Under the pieces are notes generated by a model. It was not told the origin of the DNA and did not search any database. It was given only the letters and a program-made list of their open reading frames with translations. From contig JAAZLP010000116.1 of assembly GCA_012799265.1 (NCBI GenBank), positions 1 to 7,238 on the forward strand: a stretch of 7,238 bases of DNA, written 5' to 3'. The number at the start of each line of letters is the position of its first letter. The first letter of the stretch is position 1. Shown piece by piece: positions 1 to 5,662 of this stretch. Made by a program: the position numbers and the translations under genes. Source of the stretch: Phyllobacteriaceae bacterium. Its GTDB lineage: Bacteria; Pseudomonadota; Alphaproteobacteria; Rhizobiales; Devosiaceae.

Positions 1-99
1 CAAGCCATCCTTGATCTCTTCGCACGACCTCCGCCCTTGCGATGTCCTCATTGTGAAATGCTCCTCGCAGAAACCGCCAAAGCCAATGTGCCAAAGTAG
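1..99 (+). CDS. 3' end of an unidentified gene (partial)
   Basis: From base 1 the first frame is open for 32 codons and stops at TAG 97-99. The peptide ends in a proline-rich stretch followed by a Cys-Pro-His-Cys pair (residues 20-23 of the visible part) and a short polar tail. A CxxC knuckle near a C-terminus occurs in several transposases, including IS91-like ones, but too little is present to assign a family. The reading frame may also be fortuitous, because the left end of the neighbouring IS110 element could lie inside it. Low confidence. Confidence 0.25.
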   Translation, partial: QAILDLFARPPPLRCPHCEMLLAETAKANVPK

Positions 100-205
100 T
101 GCTAGATGCCGTAATAGGCCCAGGCTCCTCATCTAGCCATGAAGATGGTTGTGCCTCAGAGTGATGATGTTGAACCGGGGTCCGATCGTCGACCCGAGGC
201 ATCAA
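100..205 (+). ncRNA. Candidate IS110 bridge RNA (leader of the transposase gene)
   Basis: The non-coding leader folds into two consecutive structured units. The first is an 8-bp stem, GCTAGATG (101-108) with CATCTAGC (130-137), closing a 21-nt loop. The second is TGCCTC (152-157) with GAGGCA (196-201), then a one-sided internal loop (158-177), then GGGTC (178-182) with GACCC (191-195) closing an 8-nt loop. Two loop-bearing stems in the 5' non-coding end are expected of the bridge RNAs of IS110 recombinases, which hold a target-binding loop followed by a donor-binding loop. The structure is seen in the sequence. The bridge RNA role is inferred from the family, and the RNA ends are guesses. The second unit stops just before the Shine-Dalgarno sequence (208-212). 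Confidence 0.5.
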
Positions 206-218
206 GTGAGGAACAACC

Positions 219-1250
219 ATGGACTATTATGCAGGAATTGATGTGTCGCTGGAACAGAGCAGCGTTTGCGTAGTGGATTCGTCGGGCAAGATCGTGCGGG
301 AAACGAAGGTGGCGAGCGAGCCAGGGGCGCTGTTGCGATACTTTGACGATCTGGGATTGCCGGTCGTTCGCGTCGGTCTCGAGGCGGGGCCCCTGTCGCA
401 GTGGTTACGTGAGGGTCTGGTTGGGGCGGGCCTTGAGGTGGTGCTCCTGGAGACACGGCATGTGAAGGCGGCGCTGTCGGCGATGACCGTGAAGACGGAC
501 CGCAAGGATGCCCGCGGGATCGCGCAGTTGCTGCGTATGGGATGGTACCATCCTGTGCATGCCAAATCGTCCGACGCCCAGGCTGTGCGTGCTTTGCTGG
601 TCGGTCGCAAGCTACTGCAGAGCAAATTGCTCGATGTTGAGCTCAGCATTCGCGGCATCCTGCGCGGTTACGGGCTCAAGGTGGGCGAGGTCCGCCAAGG
701 GCGTTTCGAAGCTCGCATTCTCGAACTCATTGAAGGTCATGAGATGCTCGAGACGGTGATTGGCGCAATGTTGCAGGCGCGTGCTGCCTTGTGGAACGCG
801 TTCACCCGACTGCATCGTGAGATGCTGAAGATCGCTCGTGCCGATCCTGTCTGTCGACATCTGATGAGTGCTCCCGGTGTGGGGGCTCTGGTTGCAGTCA
901 CCTATCGCTCGAGCGTCGACGATCCGGGACGGTTCGCCAAATCCCGCACGGTGGGGGCGTATTTCGGGCTGACACCCAGGAAATATCAATCCGGCGAGAC
1001 CGACATCGACGGTGGTATCACCAAGGTCGGCGATGGAATGGTCCGAACCGCGCTCTATGAAGCGGCACATATCATATTGACGCGGGCGACGCGGTTTTCG
1101 GCCCTGAAACGCTGGGCGATGGACGTAGCCAAGCGACGCGGCATGAAACGGGCGAAGGTGGCGCTGGCCCGCAAGCTCGCTACCGTGTTGCATCGCATGT
1201 GGATGGATGCAACTGCATTTTGCTGGGGCAAGGAGCCAGCGATCGCGTAG
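219..1250 (+). CDS. IS110-family transposase (DEDD recombinase)
   Basis: This 343-residue recombinase would cut and rejoin DNA of the IS110 element under guidance of its bridge RNA. The N-terminal RuvC-like domain carries the DEDD set: Asp8 in GIDVS, Glu55 in GLEAG, and Asp94 and Asp97 in KTDRKDARG. A helical linker follows (about 120-210). The C-terminal Transposase_20 domain starts with the helix-hairpin-helix-like APGVG (218-222) and contains YQSGE, whose Ser258 is the likely catalytic serine, then GGITKVGDGMVRTALYEAA (about 264-283). The length is normal for the family and no residue is visibly missing, so the protein may be active. The ATG at 219 has a GAGGA ribosome-binding site (208-212) with 6 nt spacing. 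The last six codons, including the stop, lie in an 18-bp tandem duplication. Confidence 0.93.
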   Translation: MDYYAGIDVSLEQSSVCVVDSSGKIVRETKVASEPGALLRYFDDLGLPVVRVGLEAGPLSQWLREGLVGAGLEVVLLETRHVKAALSAMTVKTDRKDARGIAQLLRMGWYHPVHAKSSDAQAVRALLVGRKLLQSKLLDVELSIRGILRGYGLKVGEVRQGRFEARILELIEGHEMLETVIGAMLQARAALWNAFTRLHREMLKIARADPVCRHLMSAPGVGALVAVTYRSSVDDPGRFAKSRTVGAYFGLTPRKYQSGETDIDGGITKVGDGMVRTALYEAAHIILTRATRFSALKRWAMDVAKRRGMKRAKVALARKLATVLHRMWMDATAFCWGKEPAIA

Positions 1251-1267
1251 GAGCCAGCGATCGCGTA
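1232..1267 (+). repeat. 18-bp perfect tandem duplication over the transposase stop codon
   Basis: The unit GGAGCCAGCGATCGCGTA occurs at 1232-1249 and again at 1250-1267 with no mismatch. It encodes the C-terminal EPAIA and stop of the IS110 transposase. Because 18 is a multiple of three, the second copy is an in-frame second ending (EPAIA-stop) that is never translated. The unit contains the palindrome GCGATCGC. It could be replication slippage or an event at the element end. Confidence 0.95.
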
Positions 1268-1280
1268 GAGAAGAAAACAG

Positions 1281-1316
1281 GAAGCGAAGCGCTTCAACCG
1301 TTGCGTCGCTTCTTTT
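1281..1316 (+). terminator. Possible rho-independent terminator after the IS110 transposase
   Basis: GAAGCGA (1281-1287) can pair with TCGCTTC (1306-1312), followed directly by TTTT (1313-1316). An alternative short hairpin uses GAAGCG (1281-1286) with CGCTTC (1290-1295). The T-run is short, so termination would be moderate. A second stable hairpin follows at once: GTCCCG (1320-1325) with CGGGAC (1330-1335) around a 4-nt loop. The two together may instead be structured DNA or RNA of the right end of the element. Confidence 0.4.
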
Positions 1317-1521
1317 GAGGTCCCGTCGCCGGGACGAGGGCTTGGCAAGGTCGGGAGTAATGCTGTGAATGCTTCGGCAAATCACGCGTCCTAGATTGAC
1401 CTGCCGGCTCTGGATCTGATGGCATGATGTGGCAGTCTTGATGCTGACCACGGACAGAAGCATGATCCTGGCGGCGTGATAATCACTCGAAGGGGCTTGA
1501 CGAGCAAAGGCCTATTACAGA
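1317..1521. other. Non-coding scar between the two insertion sequences
   Basis: I see no convincing gene here on either strand; stops are frequent, and the longest open stretch on the minus strand shows no recognisable family. The stretch holds a 6-bp hairpin (1320-1335), a 10-bp direct repeat ACAGAAGCAT (1454-1463 and 1517-1526, the second copy running into the IS701 end), and GGCCTATTAC (1509-1518), the exact complement of part of the IS110 leader loop. It may be the distal part of the IS110 element, the old insertion site, or debris of another element. Confidence 0.4.
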
Positions 1522-1541
1522 AGCATTACAGTTGCGTTTTT
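1522..1541 (+). repeat. IS701 left terminal inverted repeat
   Basis: AGCATTACAGTTGCGTTTTT is the exact reverse complement of 2923-2942. The inner 18 bp (from 1524) are the safest part. The similar word ATTACAG also occurs just outside at 1514-1520. Confidence 0.92.
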
Positions 1542-1544
1542 AGT

Positions 1545-1583
1545 TGACCTCTGACTCCATGGGTTTCCATGATTCGGAGGTCA
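1545..1583 (+). promoter_or_regulatory. Hairpin hiding the IS701 transposase ribosome-binding site
   Basis: TGACCTC (1545-1551) pairs with GAGGTCA (1577-1583), and inside it CATGG (1558-1562) pairs with CCATG (1567-1571) around a GTTT loop. The outer stem covers most of the GGAGG Shine-Dalgarno sequence (1576-1580) of the transposase. Several insertion sequences (IS10 and IS50 are the classical cases) use such a fold so that transcripts entering from outside are poorly translated. The pairing is visible; the regulatory role is inferred. Confidence 0.45.
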
Positions 1584-1586
1584 TGG

Positions 1587-2786
1587 ATGACAGGTGCATC
1601 GATTGAGACGACGCTGGAGCTTTGGGCGTCTTCGCTGCGGGATGTGAAGGCACGAATGCGCCCGCTATTCACGCAGGAACGTGTTGCGATTTCGGCCGGA
1701 CAGTTCCTGGACGGTCTGCTTGGCGAGGAGCGCCGCAAGACCGGGTGGATGCGGGCGGAAGCCGCCGGCGATGCCGGTCCGTGGCGGCAACAGGCAATCC
1801 TGGGTCGCGGACATTGGGATGCGGATGTGCTGCGCGATATCGTTTGCGACTATGCGCTGGAGACACTGGCCGATCCTGACGCGGTGCTGGTGATCGATGA
1901 GACCGGCTTTCTCAAGCAAGGCAAGGCATCGTGCGGGGTTGGGCGGCAGTATACGGGTTCGGCGGGCAAGATCACCAATTGTCAGATCGGCGTCTTTGCG
2001 TCCTATGTCTCGCGCCACGGCCACGCCTTCATTGATCGGGCGCTTTATCTGCCGAAGGCGTGGACGGATGATCCTGAGCGCTTGGCGGCAGCGCATGTGC
2101 CGGACAACGTCCGCTTTGCCACCAAACCAGCGCTGGCACTAACGATGATCGAGCGGGCGATTGCGTCGAACGTGCCCTTTTCCTGGGTGGCTGCCGACAG
2201 CGTCTACGGCGTCGGCGACATTGAAATGGCGCTCAAACGTGCCGCCAAGGGCTATGTGCTGGGCGTGAGCGCCAACCATCCCTTCCGCTCATGGGGCAAA
2301 CCGCTGGCTGTCGCCGGGACGGCGAAGGACATCGCCGAGGCTTTGCCCGAAGATAGCTGGCAACGCCTGTCGGCAGGCGACGGGACCAAAGGCGCACGAC
2401 TGCACGATTGGGTCTATCTCGATCTTGCCGATCTCGATGCCGGTGATTTTGATGCGACGTTCCCTGGCATCTGGACGCGCGGCTTGCTGATCCGCCGCAA
2501 CATCGCCGATGGCGATCTCGCCTTCTTCTCCACCTGGTGTCCGACCGGCACATCCATCGAGATGCTGGTGGCGGTGGAAGGCCATCGCTGGGCAATCGAG
2601 GACAGCTTCGAGACCGCCAAGAACGAACTCGGCCTTGATCACAACGAAACCCGCTCCTGGCATGGCTGGCATCGCCATGTCTCGCTGGTCATGCTCGCTT
2701 TCGCCATGATGGCGACGATCCGCCGCCATGCCAATGCCGCACCGCCCCCAAAAAGCATGATGAAACGGATGCGGCACCGGCACTGA
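1587..2786 (+). CDS. IS701-family DDE transposase, main frame (C-terminus shifted to another frame)
   Basis: This is the catalytic part of a cut-and-paste DDE transposase. The catalytic triad is likely Asp104 in VLVIDETG, Asp204 in WVAADSVYG, and Glu338 in HRWAIEDSFETAKNELGLDH, the last followed by the helix typical of the IS701/DDE_5 group. I chose ATG 1587 because GGAGG (1576-1580) lies 6 nt upstream. An in-frame ATG at 1569 would add six residues but lies within the hairpin, before the ribosome-binding site. The main frame ends at TGA 2784-2786 after 399 codons. Its last 10 or so residues (KSMMKRMRHRH) are out-of-frame sequence; the family C-terminus continues in the -1 frame (2753-2938). 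Read through the shift, the protein would be about 450 residues. Either a base was lost in the C5A5 run at 2745-2754, making this a pseudogene, or the change is made by programmed slippage. Confidence 0.85.
   Translation: MTGASIETTLELWASSLRDVKARMRPLFTQERVAISAGQFLDGLLGEERRKTGWMRAEAAGDAGPWRQQAILGRGHWDADVLRDIVCDYALETLADPDAVLVIDETGFLKQGKASCGVGRQYTGSAGKITNCQIGVFASYVSRHGHAFIDRALYLPKAWTDDPERLAAAHVPDNVRFATKPALALTMIERAIASNVPFSWVAADSVYGVGDIEMALKRAAKGYVLGVSANHPFRSWGKPLAVAGTAKDIAEALPEDSWQRLSAGDGTKGARLHDWVYLDLADLDAGDFDATFPGIWTRGLLIRRNIADGDLAFFSTWCPTGTSIEMLVAVEGHRWAIEDSFETAKNELGLDHNETRSWHGWHRHVSLVMLAFAMMATIRRHANAAPPPKSMMKRMRHRH
2747..2753 (+). promoter_or_regulatory. CCCAAAA slippery heptamer (possible -1 frameshift site)
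   Basis: In the transposase frame this reads C CCA AAA, a perfect match to the X XXY YYZ pattern of -1 ribosomal frameshifting. Slipping back one base gives Pro-Lys and then AAG CAT GAT in the frame that encodes the conserved C-terminus. A modest stem, CGGAT (2766-2770) with ATCCG (2786-2790), begins 12 nt downstream, farther than is ideal for a stimulator. A simple 1-nt deletion in the homopolymers explains the data equally well. Confidence 0.35.
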
Positions 2787-2938
2787 TCCGCTGGTCGATC
2801 CAGGAAATTCGCCGAATTGCAACCCGCCTCGCACGGGCGCGCATCGAACCTTCATACATCATCGCCTGGTCGCTCTGGCGACGAGCACATCAAGCCGCCG
2901 CACGACAAGCACATATTAAATCAAAAACGCAACTGTAA
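2753..2938 (+). CDS. C-terminal segment of the IS701 transposase in the -1 frame
   Basis: The 61 codons from AAG 2753 to TAA 2936-2938 encode the usual C-terminal end of this transposase group: an arginine-rich helical block with LIRWSIQEIRRIATRLARAR, then SYIIAWSLWRRAHQAAARQA and a short basic tail. The stop codon lies inside the right terminal repeat, a compact layout that supports this as the ancestral end of the gene. It has no start or ribosome-binding site of its own and would be made only as a fusion with 1587-2753. Confidence 0.75.
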   Translation, partial: KHDETDAAPALIRWSIQEIRRIATRLARARIEPSYIIAWSLWRRAHQAAARQAHIKSKTQL

Positions 2939-2942
2939 TGCT
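2923..2942 (+). repeat. IS701 right terminal inverted repeat
   Basis: AAAAACGCAACTGTAATGCT is the exact reverse complement of 1522-1541. It contains the TAA stop of the transposase C-terminal frame (2936-2938) and the ATG (2938-2940) that opens the next reading frame. Confidence 0.92.
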
Positions 2943-3417
2943 AGACTCCAAAGACCCTATCAAGGTGAGTTGCGGCACTGCTGTTCAGATTTTGGATGCC
3001 ATCGAAGGCGCCTTCGATTTTGAACAAGGTTACTCTTTTGGCTGGGAAGCATGCCGCGCCGCTCTTGAGTATTTTTCAAACATTGCGTCTCCCGTTGAAG
3101 AACGAGGAGCTTGCTGGTTGATTGCGCCACGCGGCAGAACCATCACTCGTCGGCGCGCGGGAGGCCGATTTTCGGATGCTCCCCTATCATATCAAGAACG
3201 TGCGGCCTTCCGTTCACTTGCCGATGGATTACCCATCTTAGCGTTGCTCGGGCAGCAAGGGCTGGAGGAGGACGGATGGCGGGGGTCGGAATTTTGGTGG
3301 CCAGTCCTTGTGGCTCCAGCGCAATCCTCGCCAAGCGTATTCGCTACTCGCGTTCGAACAAACACTGATGATCAAAGCGACTATCTAACTGACGAGCCCC
3401 TCACATCCCCCGCATGA
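2938..3417 (+). CDS. Hypothetical protein, probably the 3' remnant of an IS-truncated gene
   Basis: The open frame encodes 159 residues that I cannot assign to a family. Visible features are an amphipathic N-terminal half (ILDAIEGAFDF, WEACRAALEYFSNIA), a basic RRRAGGRF segment near 72-81, and a tryptophan-rich block (DGWRGSEFWWPVLVAPAQ, about 116-133). There is no signal peptide or membrane segment. The only upstream ATG is formed by the IS701 end, with no ribosome-binding site, and the frame meets a stop within the IS. The natural gene therefore probably began to the left and lost its 5' part. The first 120 bases are about 52 percent GC by hand count, lower than the GC-rich resident genes to the right, suggesting foreign origin. 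The end overlaps the convergent DUF2189 gene by 17 bp, so the last 20 or so residues may also be junction sequence. Confidence 0.4.
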   Translation: MLDSKDPIKVSCGTAVQILDAIEGAFDFEQGYSFGWEACRAALEYFSNIASPVEERGACWLIAPRGRTITRRRAGGRFSDAPLSYQERAAFRSLADGLPILALLGQQGLEEDGWRGSEFWWPVLVAPAQSSPSVFATRVRTNTDDQSDYLTDEPLTSPA

Positions 3418-4216
3418 CCGACATTTCCGGTACCAGCTTGCGATAAAGATGCCAGGTGGCGTGGCCGAAAATCGGCAGGATGACCGCTAGGCCCACAAAC
3501 AACATCGCTGAGCCGATGAAGACTCCGGCGCCGACGATGAGGCCCCAGGCGAGGAGGGGGACGCGGTTGTAGAGCACGGCGCGGAACGAGGTTTCTATCG
3601 CGACATAGGCGCCGACATCGCGATCGAGCAGAAGCGGAAAGGCAATCACCGTCATACAGAGCACGGCCAGCGCGAAGAGAGCGCCGACGCCGGTGCCGAC
3701 GGCGAGGAGGACGCGGCCATTGGGATCGGTCGTCACCTGGGCGATGAGATCGGTGAGGGTGCGCGGCGGTGTGGCGCCGAAAAGGCTTTCATAAAGCGCC
3801 TGGGCTGAGGTGAGCCAGAGCGTGAACATGACCAGCAGCATGATGCCCACGGCGAGAATGCTGCCCATGGCAGGGGATTTCAGCACGCCAAAGGCGTCGC
3901 GCCAGTTTGGCTCGAGGCCCATTTCGCGCTGGCGGGAGATTTCATAAAGCGGGAGCGCGGCGATGGGGCCGATAAGGGCGAAGCCGCCGATCAGCGGATA
4001 GAGCAGGGGCTAGGTGTGCCAGCCATCCATCCAGAGGGTGAGGACAATGCCGATGATCGGATAGATCACCGCCAGCAGCACGTAATGGCTTGGCTTGGCC
4101 CAGAAATCCTCGGCCCCGCGCCGCAGCGCGTCGCCCAGATCGGCCATGGTAATGCGTTGAATGGCGGGCATGTCGAGCTTGTCGCCGACGCCGGACATGA
4201 TGTGCATGCGGGCCAT
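3401..4216 (-). pseudogene. DUF2189 integral membrane protein gene broken by an in-frame amber codon
   Basis: Read across one internal stop, this is a 271-codon DUF2189-type multi-pass inner-membrane protein of unknown function. ATG 4216-4214 has a GGAGGAGAG ribosome-binding site 6 nt upstream. The soluble N-terminus (to about 40, including the conserved-looking ITMADLGDALRRGAEDFW) is followed by hydrophobic segments near 44-62, 70-90, 118-138, 169-197 and 219-250. Codon 69 is TAG (4012-4010), between DGWHT and PLLYPLIGGFALIGP; the frame is the same on both sides, so this is a nonsense change and not a frameshift. CAG to TAG (Gln) is the simplest origin. Everything downstream is intact, so the mutation is recent, is suppressed, or is a sequencing error. 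Reinitiation at codon 99 (3922) would give only the C-terminal part. Confidence 0.8.
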
Positions 4217-4312
4217 ATTGGTCTCTCCTCCGAAACGGGAGGTCGCGAGACCCGGCCTTGCGCTGCCTTGTGCGCGTGACGCGAGAGACGCGACCGCTAA
4301 CAAGAGGAGCTT

Positions 4313-4355
4313 ACGATGCGAGCCGGGGATTGTCGCCCCCGGCTCGAATAATCGT
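4313..4355 (-). terminator. Strong hairpin after metY
   Basis: CGAGCCGGGG (4319-4328) pairs perfectly with CCCCGGCTCG (4337-4346) around an 8-nt loop, and ACGAT (4313-4317) can pair with ATCGT (4351-4355) as an outer extension. It begins 2 bp after the metY stop codon. There is no clear T-run on either side, so it may stabilise the metY mRNA 3' end or terminate inefficiently. It separates metY from the DUF2189 gene. Confidence 0.6.
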
Positions 4356-4357
4356 GA

Positions 4358-5629
4358 TCAGACCTTGGCGAGGGCCTGGTCGATATCGGCGATGATGTCA
4401 TCGACATGCTCGATGCCAACCGAAATGCGCACCAGATCTTCCGAGACGCCGGCCTTGGCCAGTTCTTCGGGGGAGAGCTGGCGGTGGGTGGTGGAGGCCG
4501 GGTGGGTGGCGAGCGACTTGGCGTCGCCGATGTTCACCAGACGCAGGATCATCTGCAGCGCGTCGATGAAACGACCACCAGCTTCCTTGCCGCCTTCAAT
4601 GCCGAAGGAGAGAATGCCCGAGCCGGAGCCCTTCGAAATCTTATTGGCGACAGCATTGTAGGGGCTGTCTTCGAGGCCGGCATAGTTGACCCACTTCACC
4701 TTCGGATGCGCCTTGAGATGCTTGGCGACCTTGAGGGCGTTTTCGGTGTGACGCTCCATGCGGAGGCCAAGCGTTTCGAGACCCTGGAGGATCAGGAACG
4801 CATTGTGCGGGGAGATGGCGGCGCCGGTATTGCGCAGCGGGGCGACGCGGGCGCGGCCGATATAGGCTGCGGGGCCCAGAGCCTCGGTATAGACGACGCC
4901 ATGATAGGAAGGATCGGGCTCATTCAGGATCGGGAAGCGCTTGGCATTGGCCTTCCAGTCAAACTTGCCGCTATCGACAATGATGCCGCCGATGGCGACG
5001 CCATGGCCGCCGATATATTTGGTCAGCGAGTGGACGACGATGTCGGCGCCGAAATCAAACGGGCGGGTGAGGTAGGGGGTCGCGACGGTGTTGTCGACGA
5101 TCACCGGCACGCCATGGCGATGGGCGATCTCGGCGATCTTTTCGATATCGACGACATTGCCGGCCGGATTGCCGATGGATTCGAGGAAGACGGCCTTGGT
5201 GTTCTCGTCGATGGCCTTTTCAAAGCCTTCGTAGTCGTCGTGGGAGACGAGACGGGTTTCGATGCCCTGGCGCGGGAAGGAATGGACGAAGAGATTATAG
5301 GTGCCGCCATAGAGCTGGGAGACGGAGACGATATTGTCGCCGACGCCGGCAATGGTCTGGATGGCATAGGTGATGGCGGCCATGCCGGAAGCCAGCGCCA
5401 GAGCGGCGATGCCGCCTTCCATCTCGGCGACGCGCGCTTCGAGAACCGCCTGGGTGGGGTTCATGATGCGGGTATAGATATTGCCCGGGACCTTGAGGTC
5501 AAAGAGGTCCGCACCGTGCTGGGTGTTGTCAAAGGTGTAGGACGTGGTCTGGTAGATCGGCACGGCAGCCGACTTGGTGGTGGCTTCGGACGTATAGCCG
5601 TGGTGAAGGGCGATGGATTCGAGTTTCAT
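4358..5629 (-). CDS. metY: O-acetylhomoserine sulfhydrylase (aminocarboxypropyltransferase)
   Basis: This cytoplasmic pyridoxal-phosphate enzyme makes homocysteine from O-acetylhomoserine and sulfide (or methionine with methanethiol) in methionine synthesis. It has 423 residues, normal for MetY. Visible landmarks are Tyr52 and Arg54 in NIYTRIMNPT (cofactor phosphate from the partner subunit), the SGM phosphate loop (81-83), Tyr107 in QLYGGTYNLF (ring stacking), Asp179 in VIVDNTVATPYL (pyridine nitrogen), Lys204 in HSLTKYIGGHG (Schiff base) and the C-terminal HPASTTHRQL with LVRISVGIEHVDDI for substrate carboxylate binding. The long insert after Lys204 (about 218-260, FPILNEPDPSYHGVVY) separates MetY from the shorter MetZ and cystathionine enzymes. 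The ATG has GGAG 6 nt upstream. Terminators on both sides suggest a single-gene transcript. Confidence 0.95.
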   Translation of the reverse strand: MKLESIALHHGYTSEATTKSAAVPIYQTTSYTFDNTQHGADLFDLKVPGNIYTRIMNPTQAVLEARVAEMEGGIAALALASGMAAITYAIQTIAGVGDNIVSVSQLYGGTYNLFVHSFPRQGIETRLVSHDDYEGFEKAIDENTKAVFLESIGNPAGNVVDIEKIAEIAHRHGVPVIVDNTVATPYLTRPFDFGADIVVHSLTKYIGGHGVAIGGIIVDSGKFDWKANAKRFPILNEPDPSYHGVVYTEALGPAAYIGRARVAPLRNTGAAISPHNAFLILQGLETLGLRMERHTENALKVAKHLKAHPKVKWVNYAGLEDSPYNAVANKISKGSGSGILSFGIEGGKEAGGRFIDALQMILRLVNIGDAKSLATHPASTTHRQLSPEELAKAGVSEDLVRISVGIEHVDDIIADIDQALAKV

Positions 5630-5631
5630 TC

Positions 5632-5656
5632 TAGGCTCCGAATTCGGTTGGGCCTA
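5632..5656 (-). promoter_or_regulatory. Leader hairpin with palindrome over the metY ribosome-binding site
   Basis: Just before the metY start, TAGGC (5656-5652 on the minus strand) can pair with GCCTA (5636-5632), enclosing the 10-bp palindrome CCGAATTCGG (5638-5647). The Shine-Dalgarno GGAG (5639-5636) lies at the palindrome/stem boundary, so folding would hide it. It could be an operator or a translational control hairpin. It does not match the SAM-II riboswitch pattern I know for alphaproteobacterial met genes. Role inferred only. Confidence 0.3.
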
Positions 5657-5662
5657 AGTTCC

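Larger units (their letters stand above)
100..1316 (+). mobile_element. IS110-family insertion sequence (ends not resolved)
   Basis: The element is recognised by its DEDD transposase (219-1250) and by a structured non-coding leader just upstream, the layout known for the IS110 subgroup, in which the bridge RNA lies on the 5' side. IS110 elements lack classical terminal inverted repeats and usually make no target duplication, so the ends cannot be read directly. The limits given are a working estimate running from the first leader hairpin to the hairpin after the gene. The true left end could be upstream of 100. The right end could lie anywhere from about 1268 to about 1520, because a 10-nt complement of the leader loop sits at 1509-1518. 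Confidence 0.6.
1522..2942 (+). mobile_element. IS701-family insertion sequence, complete ends
   Basis: The 1421-bp element is bounded by perfect 20-bp inverted repeats and carries a single DDE transposase gene that fills it end to end. The C-terminal reading frame stops inside the right repeat. The flanks do not show the 4-bp target duplication usual for the family: the left flank is CAGA or GAAG depending on where the end is placed, whereas the right flank reads CTAG at 2941-2944. If the outer two bases of the repeat are fortuitous, the element is 1524-2940. Structure is complete, but activity depends on the frameshift in the transposase. Confidence 0.85.

Noticed and set aside
612..1463. 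A 283-codon minus-strand frame across the IS110 transposase gene
   Set aside because: Most of it is antisense to the DEDD transposase, and the part beyond the gene covers the tandem duplication and scar with no recognisable domain.
1569..1571. ATG 1569 as start of the IS701 transposase
   Set aside because: It precedes the GGAGG site and lies in the hairpin; ATG 1587 has correct spacing to that site.
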